From contig OZ029923.1 in NCBI GenBank assembly GCA_964023275.1, positions 3,031,545 to 3,095,544 of the forward strand: DNA of 64,000 nt, written 5' to 3'. The notes under the pieces are model-generated. The model saw only the letters and a program-made list of their open reading frames with translations, was not told where the DNA came from and searched no databases. Positions within the stretch are counted from its first letter, which is position 1, and each line of letters begins with the position of its first letter. Below, piece after piece: positions 53,901 through 64,000 of this stretch. The stretch is from Norana najaformis. Lineage: Eukaryota > Annelida > Clitellata > Crassiclitellata > Hormogastridae. A program made the position numbers and the translations under genes.

Positions 53901-55894
53901 CTTCAGTCATAACTTTAGCAAGTGTTTCACCTTGATCCTTCTCTACCTTTGTGCGTTTGCCCGTGTGTATCTCTGCTTGTATGTTCGAGTAATACCGTGT
54001 GCGTTTGGCTATATCTGTGTGTGAAATTCTATGCTCTACTATCCTTCGCTTATAGGCGTCTATCGTTGGCAGATGGCCAGCTATTTTTGCTCCTAGGTCC
54101 GACAGTCGGGCCTTGCTCAGCGGGCCCATTTTGGCTGCGTGCGCACAGCCTGCTGTGCCAAGGCCAGACCAGGCCACCACAGTCAAGGCCAAACGAGGCC
54201 AATGCTACTTGTCTATTAAACATGGATCGCACACAGTGAATACGCTGGTCCCCGCGGCCCGGCTTTCGTTGGGCGCTGTAGAAATCTCGGAATTACGATT
54301 AGAGTCCCCTCGGATTTCTCTCAGTCTCCTTACGTTATATTATTTGCCGTAATGTTATGTAATGTTCGGTAATAACTATGTAACAGATGAACAACAGACA
54401 ACAACGACAACAGCAACGACAACAACAACAACTCACCACTTTCGTTCCCTAGGGGTCATGTTACCTTGAGTCAGTGGTAATAATAATAAGAAAACTTATA
54501 AGTACTAATTAATTAATTATTAAGTAAAGCAATTAATATTGTTTTGCAATAATGCTTCTATATAATCGTAAACATAATCATACACTTGAGATTTCTAAAG
54601 CGCCCAAATAAAGCTAGGTTGCAGGTCACAGGCGCTCAGACAAATCAAAATCGACAGATGGGTTGGGTCAGATTCGATTCCTGATCAAGATATAACAACT
54701 GTCAACAAAAAACTGCTTAAAAGCACCCTCAACACAAGTTATTTCTTCATCAAGTGGTGCTATATAAATTGACCAGTGGAGATAAAACCGGCCTCCACAT
54801 AAAATCCACTGTAATGTTTAACATTTAACTAAATTTGGGCTATATGAAACTTTTTTGTCAAGCAGTATTAGCTCATTATTATTATATTTTAATTAATTTG
54901 TCAAGTTACACAACTACTTGTGAAACTACTTAAGAAGTCCCAGCGTTTATTTGTACAAAGCGCTTTGACCTCTTCCCTCCAATGGCAATTGCAGACCAGC
55001 GTTTAACGAGGACGATGATTCATTTGTAAATATCCTTTTAACCCTCTGGTAAATACCGTATTTACTTGATATCTTTACCATACCACATCACACTAATTAA
55101 AAAATTCACTTCAAATGTGTGGGGCCCTGGGAAAAGACAAGTCTACAAGTGTTTGTGAAATGAGGGGGTGTTTGAGCACACCTTGATACTTACTTACTCG
55201 TGTAATCTGGGTTAGTGCAGTCTCGTGCTAAGAGTAACCTAAGTGAAATCCAGTGACATTTTCAGCCTCAGCTTCCACATAAACACTAGAAGACCGCTCT
55301 GCTGAGAGTACCGGTATACCATGAAAAGGGGCTATATCAATTGCTTAAATGAATGGATTAATGGATGGATGGAAAGGCTGGATTGATGGATGGGATGGAT
55401 GGACAAACGGCTCCACGGACGATCGGACATATGCGTTGGATAAAGTCCCGACCAAAACTTGTCAAAATGGAGGTGTGTCAACTGCTGCAAAGTAAATTTG
55501 ATTAAACTTCATTAAAAGCTTATTAACCCATCAATCGATAGTACCTAAGCAGGAAAACACTTTATCAGTGAAAAGTGTAGGGCATGTCACGACTCCACAC
55601 CAAGCAGTAAATCAAGAGCGCAACGAACTGTTCTCGATTACCAACGCCCCTCCATTGGGCTGCCCTAGCTTAACCCCTTACCTGGTAAAACGTCAAGTTG
55701 GGGAGGTCATAACAAACAACGCATCGCAGAATTTCGTTAAGTCGTTCTTCCAAGGTGTGTTGGTCGAACCCATCTTTCTCGTCTAGTTTCAATCTCTTCG
55801 ACGCCGGTTCGTATACGTCGTCCAGGTTCTTACTGGCTAAGTTGTTAGCATCTTCCATTGCGACCATAATTTCTGCATCTCTTACATCAGCCAT
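47901..55894 (-). CDS. CYHR1: Cysteine- and histidine-rich protein 1 (RING/TRAF-type zinc fingers)
   Basis: Four exons: 55894-55682, 52024-51786, 49244-49033 and 48301-47901 (phases 0, 0/2, 2/1, 1/stop), 354 aa. The N-terminus has an acidic stretch and a basic SKRLKLDEK. A RING-like finger is split by intron 1: CVVC at 58-61, then CTNGH and CSSC, closing with CPQC. LCCRNLVVEKAISEMP follows, a family hallmark, then a TRAF-type zinc finger (CPFCEQLLPR, HKRDQC, CKYASIGCEW, HEASC). The C-terminal exon (FSYFLLRGPYSAISLDP to IKLRLGLIQVKK) matches the conserved C-terminal part of CYHR1/ZTRAF1. The protein is conserved in animals; its role is poorly known, with galectin-3 binding reported in mouse. 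Intron 1 (3.7 kb) holds a fold-back element and a tRNA-derived SINE; intron 2 is nearly repeat-free. Head-to-head with PIGN, about 1.96 kb apart. Confidence 0.93.
48455..48860 (-). mobile_element. LINE 3' end family A with (TTA)n tail
   Basis: Minus sense: AAACCAAGCC... reversed GGCTTGGTTTTGGTGCACC, ATCGGTTGATG and a long AATA/TTA tail, in CYHR1 intron 3. Confidence 0.6.
52509..52998. mobile_element. Fold-back (MITE-like) element, arms about 150 bp
   Basis: Left arm (GGGAGAATGTGACCTTGGAC at 52511 to CATTAGCCTCAG) returns as its reverse complement at about 52842-52992 with only a few mismatches. The spacer of roughly 180 bases includes a second copy of CTCCCTGCATACACTACTTC. Confidence 0.85.
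53045..53320 (+). repeat. tRNA-derived SINE S1 with three A-box heads
   Basis: TAGCCGATTGGTTAG heads 42 bases apart, B box GGGTTCGAGCC, end TAGTGGGGATTAATATAGGC. Confidence 0.88.
53540..53825. repeat. AATA-rich simple sequence
   Basis: Interspersed ATAATA and AAATAG runs in CYHR1 intron 1. Confidence 0.75.
54565..54700 (-). repeat. Retroposon family C
   Basis: AATCGTAAACATAATC tail, AAAGCGCCCAAATAAAGC and CACAGGCGCTCAGACAAATC; a forward 3' fragment of the family also lies at about 54240-54310. Confidence 0.7.
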
Positions 55895-55954
55895 TTTGTT
55901 TGTTTAGACCGTTGCGCCAACAGCTGATGTTCGTTAATTATTAATTACTTATTA

Positions 55955-55998
55955 TGACGTCACAGCCAATAGGCGAACGCTTCTGAGATCTCGCGAGA
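55955..55998 (-). promoter_or_regulatory. TATA-less CYHR1 promoter: CRE, CCAAT and TCTCGCGAGA
   Basis: Sixty to 105 bases upstream of the CYHR1 ATG lie a perfect CRE (TGACGTCA, 55955-55962), a CCAAT box (55966-55970) and the palindrome TCTCGCGAGA (55989-55998), a known element of TATA-less housekeeping promoters. No TATA box is seen on either strand nearby. The motifs are palindromic or orientation-tolerant, so the site could also act towards PIGN. Confidence 0.7.
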
Positions 55999-56224
55999 AC
56001 GAGAGGAGACCGGTTTATCGCATCTAGTACGATAAGAACAAATGTAACTTTATTTTTAGTTAATATAATTATTTAAAATCTGTGCAGATACTACTTTAGG
56101 AAGCAATTCTCAACCTTCTATGTAATGGATAAATAATGGCCTTATATAAAAACCGATTTCATACATACAAGTGCGAATGTTCTCTTTGGCCAACTAGGTC
56201 AAGGTGAAGGCTTTAGTAAGTAAG

Positions 56225-56425
56225 CAATCGTAATCCGAGATATCTACAGCGCCCAACGAAAGCCACGTCATGGCTATGTACCAGCTTATTCACAGGTGCT
56301 CAGTCAAAACAAAATCGATAGACAAAAGTGTTCGATTCCAGGTCAAGATCCAAGAGTCAGGCAGAGAGACGGCGTGGCAGCTACGGTGGGTGGTGTTTGG
56401 GATTGGAACGGAAAGAGGGTAAGAG
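56225..56425 (-). repeat. Retroposon family C
   Basis: ACAGCGCCCAACGAAAGCC, AGCTTATTCACAGGTGCTC, AGGTCAAGATCCAAGAGTC, then GGTGTTTGGGATTGGAACGG. Confidence 0.85.
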
Positions 56426-56934
56426 GAAGAATGGAAGTCAGAATTGTATATGTGAAAGAGGAATGTTTTTATACTGTACATAGCCATTTATAACTAATTT
56501 ATAATACTATCGATCAACAACAACAACAATAATAAGTAACTTCAAAAGCAAAAGGCATCAAGCAATGGCGCACCAAAACTAAACCACAATCAGGTCAATA
56601 TCCAGATGGTCAGTCCACAAGATCAACACGAATATAAACGATTTAATACGAAGAAAAAGAAGAATCGCTACAGACATTTACGTCTGCTTAAACATGCTAA
56701 CGAGTCGGTCCTTAATGAGAAGCAGCTTGCTCTCAATATCCATGCAGTATCACTGAACAATTCCCTTCAGACTGGACGCAGCTTCTGGTTAATAATCTGG
56801 TGCCCTGCGCTTAGTTTTTAAGTGTCCTTTAGCAAGTCCAGTTTATGATCATGTTTAATATGCAAAATGTATATTTACACGTTTATCATGTAAATGTACA
56901 CACCCAGAGCTACGATGGTAGGCCTACTTGACCT

Positions 56935-57055
56935 GGAACCTCTCTTGCCTATGGATTTTGTATGGACTGAGCGCCTGTGAATAAGCTGGTTCCCACGACG
57001 TGGCTTCCGTTGCGCGATGTAGAAAGCTCGAGATTACGATTACGATTACGATTTT
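56935..57055 (+). repeat. Retroposon family C
   Basis: GAGCGCCTGTGAATAAGCTGG, GCGCGATGTAGAAAGCTCG and an ATTACG tail of three units. Confidence 0.8.
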
Positions 57056-57394
57056 TCATTAGCGACCGTATTGATGCATTGTTTTATGTTTTATGTTTTA
57101 ATATAATAATTAAGTCGACTACATTAAAATACGTCATATGTTAGACTGTTGTCTGCGTGTAATATGTAATCTGTACCAAAATTCTTCAACTCTTTAAACA
57201 AATTATATTATAACTGCTAAAATCCCGTTTGAATGTGATTTCATCAAGTGGCGCAGATCGATGTATCACAGATATTTGCATTTTTATATAATTCTACGTA
57301 AGATGAATTGGTTTTACAGATGTTCGAAGCAATCGGATCGGTACCTCTGGATCGGTACCCCTGGATCGTTACCCTTAGGTCAGATCGGTACTGT

Positions 57395-57535
57395 CTGACT
57401 CCTGGATCTTGACCTGGAACCGAACCCTTTTTCTTATCAATTTTGTTTTGACTGAGCGCCTGTGAATAAGCTGGTTCCCGCGACTTAGCTTTCTTTGGGC
57501 GCTGTCGAAATCTCGAGATTACGATTACCCCTTTC
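57395..57535 (+). repeat. Retroposon family C upstream of PIGN
   Basis: CTCCTGGATCTTGACCTGG, GAGCGCCTGTGAATAAGCTGG, GGGCGCTGTCGAAATCTCG and ATTACGATTAC tail. Confidence 0.82.
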
Positions 57536-57851
57536 TCTACCCGGCTTATGGCTGAACGTCTTTTTAATGACCTTACCATTGTTACTGATAACTTTTATTA
57601 GGGGGTAACACTCCCAAATCGCTTTACACTTTAGGTGAAACGTTGCTATGCAAACTTCGGGTTTAATATTTTTCTGATCTTGTGTCTACTTATGAATGAT
57701 CACTGCTGGGCAATCTTATTTATTCTCAACAAATAAGTGTTCATGATACAGTTACATGCATTAGTAGTGATTATCATTATGATTGTGTATTTATATAGCG
57801 ACACTTTGTTTTGAAGACTATGTTGTAAGTTGAGTCGTTCAACTGCCCACA

Positions 57852-60800
57852 ATGAACTGGATTTTGGTTGGAGCCGGTCTTGTTGTCCACTTGATATTCT
57901 TTTATTCGATATTTGACATATACTTCACCTCACCGCTGGTCCATGGCATGACCCCGCAAATCAGTCGGCTTCCCGCGCCTGCCAAGAGAATTGTGCTTTT
58001 TGTGGCTGATGGGCTTCGTGCCGACAAACTGTTTGAACTTCGTAATGATGGGATGACAGCAACACCCTTTTTGAGGTATGCTGTATTTTCATTCCCTTGT
58101 GGACTTGACATTTTTATTGTTAGAAAATTTTGTCCCTTTGACGAAGAGCATGATTGAGTATTGACTGATTGAACTCTCTTTTTGAACACTGCTTTCTGTG
58201 TGGGTGTGTGGATGTATATATCTTCAGTTGTTACCATTGTCTTTTTTGAAAGCATTGCCTAGGAATGAAATCTCATTATGCCAACTAGGAGTTTCTTGGA
58301 AGACGTTATGTGAGAATCCAGATACAAGATCTGATGAAAATAGTTATATTAGAATGTTGTTTTTGCCAGAAGCAAGATAGAAGATGATGGCTCTTGGGGC
58401 ATCTCGCACACTCGCGTGCCTACAGAGTCGAGACCCGGTCATGTTGCGCTCATTGCTGGCTTCTATGAAGACGTCAGTGCTGTGGCAAAAGGTTATTCTT
58501 AAAATAAGTAAAATAAAAGATTTTATTATTATTATTATTATTTTTTTTTTTTTATTTTTTTTTTTTTATTTATTTTTTTTTATTATTATTATTATTGTAT
58601 TATAGATTTATATAATTATCAATATATTTATTGAAAGGCCTATTGCTATCTATGTGGAGACGGTGGTCGCTGTCACTCAAACTGCCGGTGGAGTCAGCTT
58701 GACATGTATCGGTATTTGGCATCGTCCGAATCACTTCTCCGTTGCCCCGGACACGGTTGTCATGACATTTCCCGGCAGCTCCTTCTCCTTCGATTTTATT
58801 ATTAATTAATATTATTATTATTATGCGCACAAGGTCAGTAAATATGAATCTGAGGCATCAAGCAATTGTGACTGAAGGACTTGCTCAAGGTCCCTATCCC
58901 GTAACTATCTAAGGGGAGGCTCGAACTCGTACTATCTGCATTACAGGCCAAGAGCTCTGTCCAATCAGCTGCCATCCCCCACAAATTATTGTACATATGT
59001 ACGTATGATTCAAGATAGTAGTAGTAGTTCCAATGTTTAACAACATCTTATGGCATCAAAGGCCATTGACGTTGCCCTCCTTCTTTATCCAGGATTGGGA
59101 CTGGCACTACCCGACTAAAGGCAGTGGCAGAGTTATGATTCAGTATGTTTAATATGGCACCTTTTACATATCTGCACAATGGTCTAGTGGTTAGCTTGCT
59201 GTACTGTCTGTCAAGAGGTCGGCGGCTGATGTGATAACAAAGCAATAGTAGTTTATAGATTAGATAAGGCAGGTGAACTGTTATTCTGTTTTACTGTATA
59301 TGTATAACATTACTATCTTATTTTCTAGGATGGAAGGAAAATCCGGTTGAATTTGATTCCGTTTTCAATGAGAGCCGACACACTTGGTCCTGGGGAAGTC
59401 CCGATATACTACCGATGTTTTCCAAAGGTATTTATAGAAAAATTGTTTTTGTAAAGTTCAAAACTATTCTGATCTAATCCTATCGAAATTCTATAGCATT
59501 GTTATCATAATGCCCAAAGCATCAGTTGATGGTAGTTTCAAGTTAGAATCGCAGTCCAATGCCATAATCCGTTGCAGAAGCCGGGTCAAATTCCGATGGG
59601 TTAGAGAAACCAGAAGACAGGCTACAGTGGGTGAATGGATAGTTTTGTGAATGGATAGTTTTGTGAATGGATAGTTTTGTGAATGGATAGTTTTGTGAAT
59701 GGATAGTTTTGTGAATGGATACTTTTGTGAATGGATAGTTTTGTGAATAGATAGTTTTGTGAATGGATAGTTTTGTGAATGGATAGTTTTGTGAATGGAT
59801 TTATCTTTAGTTTTTTTGTGCTTGTCTGCCTGTTATATTTGCCCGTATTATTATCCATTTGAAATATGTATGTTATTGTTCTATATAAGTAATGTATGTG
59901 CCCTTGTCAGATGCAAACGAAGGCAACTTACTTACTTGCATCTGAAAAGTGCTGACCATGCTAGTTGTTTACAATTGAAGTACCACCTGTAAATGGACTT
60001 CATTACAACAGAGTAACTGCTATGGCTTATGTCATTGTAAACATTCCAGTTTACTTGCCTGTCTCTTCTGAGATCTTGTTTACATTACATATACGTGGGA
60101 CATGGTGGTGTAACGGTATGTTTTGTGACTTGTAACCAGAGGGTCGCGGATTCGATTCTGCCTCAAGCCACTGTGTAGCGACCTTGGACAAGTTGCTCGC
60201 CCACAATTGTCTGTGAGGAAGGCCACGGGAAACCATCTCACTCATCTCATCCCTAGATGGCTTAAAGCCAATGGACCTGCCTTTGGGCAGAGAACTCGTC
60301 ATCGTCAGTGTAAATGCAGTTATGGTAACTGTTTACTTAGGTGCTACTGGGGACCACGTTGCCGTTCACATGTACCCTGGACATAGTGAAGATTTTGCTG
60401 GAGCTGATATGACGAAGCTGGACACGTGGGTCTTCGACAGGGTCCAGGTGAGAAGCTTCTGGAAAATGTGATCTTCTATGAATGTTTCTGCGAATTCACC
60501 CAGGATAATGCTTCGTACTAATGCTTCATACCAATGCTTCATACTAATGCTTCATACTAATGCTTCATACTAATGCTTCATACTAATGCTTCATACTAAT
60601 GCTTCATACTAATGCTTCATACTAATGCTTCATACTAATGCCTCATACTAATGCTTCATACCCATGGCTGCCTCTCTGTGCTTGTTTAAGGGATTGCTCT
60701 TCTTCCTCTACGCACCTGTCTTAAATGCTTTACATGTTGCTGTAGGCTGTCTTCTGGAATTTGGGACCTCATTTAGTTCTCCCCCAAGGATTGTGATTTG

Positions 60801-63800
60801 CAATGCAGTGTGCCTGAAGGAGACCTATTTGTTTGTATGTAGGCTTGCATGTATGTATGTATATAGGCATGTACGTATGTATCCATTTATGCATGTATGT
60901 GTGTGTGTGTGAAAATTTATATAGCACCTTTTGGGGTACTCTCCATCTAGGAATTAGTGTTACATTCACATAAGAGATGCTGTGCTGTTTTGGCTTCAGG
61001 AGTTCTTTCAGACTGCCATGAAAAATGAAACCCTTGTTCAGCTGCTGCATCAGGATAAGCTGGTATTCTTTCTGCATCTTCTTGGCCTCGATACCAGCGG
61101 ACATGTAAAAAAGCCGCAGTCGAGGTAAACTGCTTTTGTCCTCTGTGACAACTATCCTAGTAAACATCTTTACCTTAAGATCTGCCTTTGGTATTCTGCA
61201 TTAAATTATAAAACGTGATAAAAACCTTAGGTTTGACACATTTTTACCGGTTACTTTCATGCTTCAGGCATGTGCGATGAAAGAAGGGAGACTGCTTAGA
61301 GAGAGAGGTCATCCACAATTCCTGGATCCCGAGCTCAGGGAAGATCCAAGATGACATGGATTGATAACATCAAGTCGTGGACTGAATTATCGTTTAACTC
61401 GTTATTACGGGAGATGAGGAACAATAGCAAATGGCGCAAAACTGCCCTTGGTGCAGCCAGTCCTCAGCTCGAGGACGGTTGAAGAGAAGAGAAGACAAAA
61501 CAAGACACATCTCTGCAAAAGAGCTACGAACTGACCTTCAAACACAGGTGTTAAGTGCCAATGCCACTCTTCTGTTGTGCCACTGGGTTAATTTTAACCT
61601 GAATTTCTGTGCGAATCTGTTTAGGGAATACCAGGAGAATCTGCGAGTCGTGGATCAAGGAGTGGAGGACACGGTGAAGCTGATCGAAGAGTTTTTTCAG
61701 CATGACAAACAGACGGCTTACTTGTTCACATCCGACCACGGCATGACAGATTGGGGTAAGTTGATCTAATCTAATCTGGAAACTTCTGTAGCACTGTTAT
61801 AACCCCGTTATCATAATACACAAAGCAGCAATCGATGGTCACTTTAAGTGAATCCAAACGATCCTGTTGTAGAGGAGCATCATAAGTGATTGATTACATT
61901 ACCTTACTTTACACTCATAGTTATAATATATGGTAACCGGGCATTACCTTGTCTTACAAAGGTAACAAAGGGGTCTATCTTGTCTCACCAAGGTAACCTG
62001 GCATTACCTTGTATCATCAATCTTACCTTGCACTGCCTTGCCTTGCTATATATAGTATCATGCCTAATGTAGTAATTCTTTTTTGCTATTTGGATGTCTT
62101 TAACTTGAATGGCTGAATGCTGTTCTTGCTGCATAGGGTCACATGGTGCGGGTCATCCGAGTGAGACATTGACCCCATTGGTGTGTTGGGGAGCAGGAAT
62201 TAGGTCGCCACTGCCCCCTGGTGATGACATTTCCCCTGAGCTGCAACGCAGTAAGTTCTTTGTATGTGTTCATGTGTATTTATTTCTTCTGTTTTGTATT
62301 CAAATTAAATCTATCTGATCAAATCATGTCTATTTAATCTAATCTAATCAAATTATAATTAGGTCAGGTTTAGGTCTGGCCTGAATTAGGTCAGGTTTAG
62401 GTCTGGGCTGAATTAGGTCAGGTTTAGGTTTGGGCTGAATTAGGTCAGGTTTAGGTCTGGGCTGAATTAGGTCAGGTTTAGGTCTGGGTTGAATTAGGTC
62501 AGGGTTAAACACAATTTAACCATTCTTACCTAATCTAGTGACTTCTATAACGCGATCATAGTTTATGGCCGGAGTTGAGTTATGACACAAGTTTTGTCCA
62601 CTGTTTATGTTGTTCTTGGGGAGCGCGATAGTCTAGTGGTTAGCATGCTGGATTGTTGATCGAAAAGTCAGGGGTTCAAAACCTCTGCAGACAGAATTTG
62701 GTTTGAGATTTTAGTTCTGCTTGTGCCCCCTAGCCAACTCTGCTATAATGAATACACTGACCGTACACTGTCAGTGGGAAGATCAGGCGACGAGGGAGAG
62801 GATAGGCTACCTACCCTTGTATGCTGAGGCTAAGAAATGTGTAGTCGCAAACACTTCATACCCATGGCGGCCTCTCAGGGTTGGCTTAAGGGACTGATCT
62901 TCTTTCTTGTTTTTGACATTTCTTTTGTTATTGTTTTCGATGCAGAGTGGCAGTTGGGTCATGTCAAAAGGTCAGATGTTAATCAGGTATTTCCCCTGCG
63001 TCATTTATAGTTATTTTTAGTACCTATGTGCCAAGACGTATAGAGAATAAATATATTATATATACATATATGTGTATATATACATGTAGTTAATAAATTT
63101 ATTATATGTATAGTAAATAAGTATATATAATATTTATATATACATGTATCATTGTGTGCATCAGTGTTCCACAAAATATGTGATGTGTACACTGGAACCT
63201 CCTTAAAAGGCTACCATTAGGAGCCATATCAAGAACCACATTATAAAAAGGCTCACAGATAGTAATGCGTAATAAGTGCAGACATCATAATAATAAAGAG
63301 ACGCCTTTTCGCAAGACAAATTCAAAGTGGGGTTTTTATCGTCCATGTCATGGTAGGAGTATTGCAAAGAGATTCAAGTGTGTATGTATGTATGCATATA
63401 TGTATGTATGTATGTGTGTATATATATATATACATACATATAGAACTGTTCTTGGTAAACGAGCATTTTCGGTTGCTGGACCAAAATTTTGGAATTCCCT
63501 CCCTGTGTCTGTTCGTTCTGCTCAGTCGCTCCTGTCATTTCGTTCTCAACTTAAAACTTACCTGTTTCAAATTGCTTATCCACCATAGGCTGCCTCTCTG
63601 TCGTGCGGACTGACCTCCTGGATATCGACCTGATTGTGGCTTGGTTTTGGTGTGCCATCGGTTGATGCCTTGTGCATTAGACACTGGTGCATTAGAAGTT
63701 GCTAATTAATAATAATAATATATATATATATATAGTGCCAGTCTGCATGTTTTCTGTTTTAGGCCGATATTAGTACTCTGATGTCTGTGGTGATAGGTGT

Positions 63801-63822
63801 TCCAATCCCTCTTCAGTCTGTG
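57852..63822 (+). CDS. PIGN: GPI ethanolamine phosphate transferase 1, 5' part (3' end outside window)
   Basis: Nine exons: 57852-58075, 58370-58491, 59329-59427, 60341-60447, 61000-61124, 61625-61755, 62137-62250, 62946-62986 and 63763-63822 (phases 0/2, 2/1, 1/1, 1/0, 0/2, 2/1, 1/1, 1/0, 0/0), 341 aa. The enzyme adds ethanolamine phosphate to the first mannose of GPI precursors in the ER. The start is a signal-anchor helix ([20 protein letters not shown]). The alkaline-phosphatase-like domain follows: [15 protein letters not shown] with metal-binding Asp, [40 protein letters not shown], and [20 protein letters not shown] with the second metal site. All are PIGN hallmarks. The last visible exon ([20 protein letters not shown]) closes this domain; the multi-pass C-terminal half lies beyond 64000. 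Several introns are filled with minisatellites. Confidence 0.95.
58510..58610. repeat. T-rich/TTA simple sequence
   Basis: TTATTA and poly-T runs in PIGN intron 2. Confidence 0.85.
58810..58985 (-). repeat. tRNA-derived SINE S1
   Basis: Minus sense: AGCTGATTGGACAGAGCTC head, GAGTTCGAGCC B box, GGACCTTGAGCAAGTCC body. Confidence 0.85.
59475..59640 (-). mobile_element. LINE 3' end, family B
   Basis: ATTCTATAGCATTGTTATCA, AAAGCATCAGTTGATGG and GCAGAAGCCGGGTCAAATTCC, running into the 16-bp array. Confidence 0.75.
59630..59800. repeat. 16-bp minisatellite, about 10-11 copies
   Basis: Unit GAATGGATAGTTTTGT, almost invariant, in PIGN intron 3. Confidence 0.95.
60096..60312 (+). repeat. tRNA-derived SINE S2
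   Basis: GGTGGTGTAACGGTATG A box, GGATTCGATTC B box, ACCTTGGACAAGTTGCTCG body; ends 28 bases before PIGN exon 4. Confidence 0.88.
60508..60661. repeat. 13-bp minisatellite, about 12 copies
   Basis: Unit TAATGCTTCATAC in PIGN intron 4. Confidence 0.95.
61290..61485 (+). mobile_element. LINE reverse-transcriptase C-terminal relic
   Basis: One open frame to TGA at 61480-61482 reads [15 protein letters not shown], then [19 protein letters not shown] and SPQLEDG: the WxDNI...W R block that ends many non-LTR reverse transcriptases. In PIGN intron 5, ending 140 bases before exon 6. Confidence 0.82.
62350..62510. repeat. 27-bp minisatellite, about 6 copies
   Basis: Unit AATTAGGTCAGGTTTAGGTC plus TGGGCTG in PIGN intron 7. 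Confidence 0.93.
62620..62925 (+). repeat. tRNA-derived SINE S3, best preserved copy
   Basis: A box TAGTCTAGTGGTTAGCATG, B box GGGTTCAAAACC, body CAACTCTGCTATAATGAATAC, end GGCTTAAGGGACTG and a CTTTCTTG tail; ends about 20 bases before PIGN exon 8. Confidence 0.88.
63055..63150. repeat. AT-rich simple sequence
   Basis: TATATACATATATG-like runs in PIGN intron 8. Confidence 0.8.
63430..63730 (+). mobile_element. LINE 3' end, family A, with RT C-terminal motif
   Basis: Reads [18 protein letters not shown] and [16 protein letters not shown] then stop, followed by GATGCCTTGTGCATTAGAC and an AATAATATA tail running to the acceptor of PIGN exon 9. Confidence 0.82.
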
Positions 63823-64000
63823 GTTAGTAGCAATGGATTGTTTTAAATCTTCTTTTCTAAGTTTTTTAGCGGCTATGACCACTTGGAGTCTTGATTGATC
63901 TGTTAAAGTACCCACGAGGCAATTGCTTTGCACCTTTAAACAGAGATTTTTTGCTTCATGCTTCTGATGATAGGCTCTACATAAATTTCTTCTAGCATTA

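Larger units (their letters stand above)
55895..57851. other. Spacer between divergent CYHR1 and PIGN
   Basis: Left end is the CYHR1 promoter. Family C copies at 56225-56425 (-), 56935-57055 (+) and 57395-57535 (+), and a family A fragment near 56540-56610, fill most of the rest. No exon recognised. Confidence 0.6.

Noticed and set aside
29540-62700. tRNA genes in SINE heads
   Set aside because: A and B boxes are present but acceptor and T stems do not pair, and SINE bodies follow.

Overview
This window is metazoan nuclear DNA. Genes are split into short exons with GT-AG introns, the DNA is AT-rich, and the introns and spacers are full of SINEs, LINE ends, microsatellites and minisatellites. 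The proteins fit an invertebrate bilaterian, and the repeat load would suit a marine species, but I cannot name the species from sequence alone.

Layout: (1) 213-3885 (+), the 3' part of a cysteine-rich gene with a ShKT and an EGF-like module and a hydrophobic C-terminus. (2) 4496-6113 (-), a two-exon small heat-shock protein, tail-to-tail with gene 1, with a TATA box and two heat-shock elements upstream. (3) 9096-27236 (+), a complete 23-exon secretory-pathway Ca2+/Mn2+ ATPase (ATP2C1/SPCA type, about 903 aa). (4) 32676-39174 (-), a sirtuin of the SIRT5 desuccinylase class, 7 exons, complete except for a possible N-terminal leader exon. (5) 47901-55894 (-), CYHR1/ZTRAF1, a RING plus TRAF-type zinc-finger protein, 4 exons, with a TATA-less promoter. 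(6) 57852-63822 (+), the first 9 exons of PIGN, the GPI-anchor ethanolamine-phosphate transferase, running off the right edge. I built each exon chain by hand from homology to remembered family features, splice consensus and phase matching; all junctions keep frame.

The genes are unrelated housekeeping or stress genes and do not form a pathway. Two (SPCA and PIGN) act in the Golgi/ER system; SIRT5 is mitochondrial/cytosolic in other animals.

The unusual content is in the repeats. A tRNA-derived SINE family carries its A-box head as a 42-bp tandem unit in 3, 3, 6 or 9 copies. One retroposon is nested in an inverted copy of itself with a clean 6-bp target-site duplication. Two splice sites of the ATPase gene have been tandemly duplicated inside the introns. 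There is an interstitial telomere-like tract next to the exon of the PEGLP ion-binding motif, a 5S rRNA-like fragment, a fold-back element with about 150-bp arms, and several LINE/SINE families whose 3' ends converge on one short motif. I found no dedicated new multi-gene system; these repeat structures are the best candidates for something undescribed.
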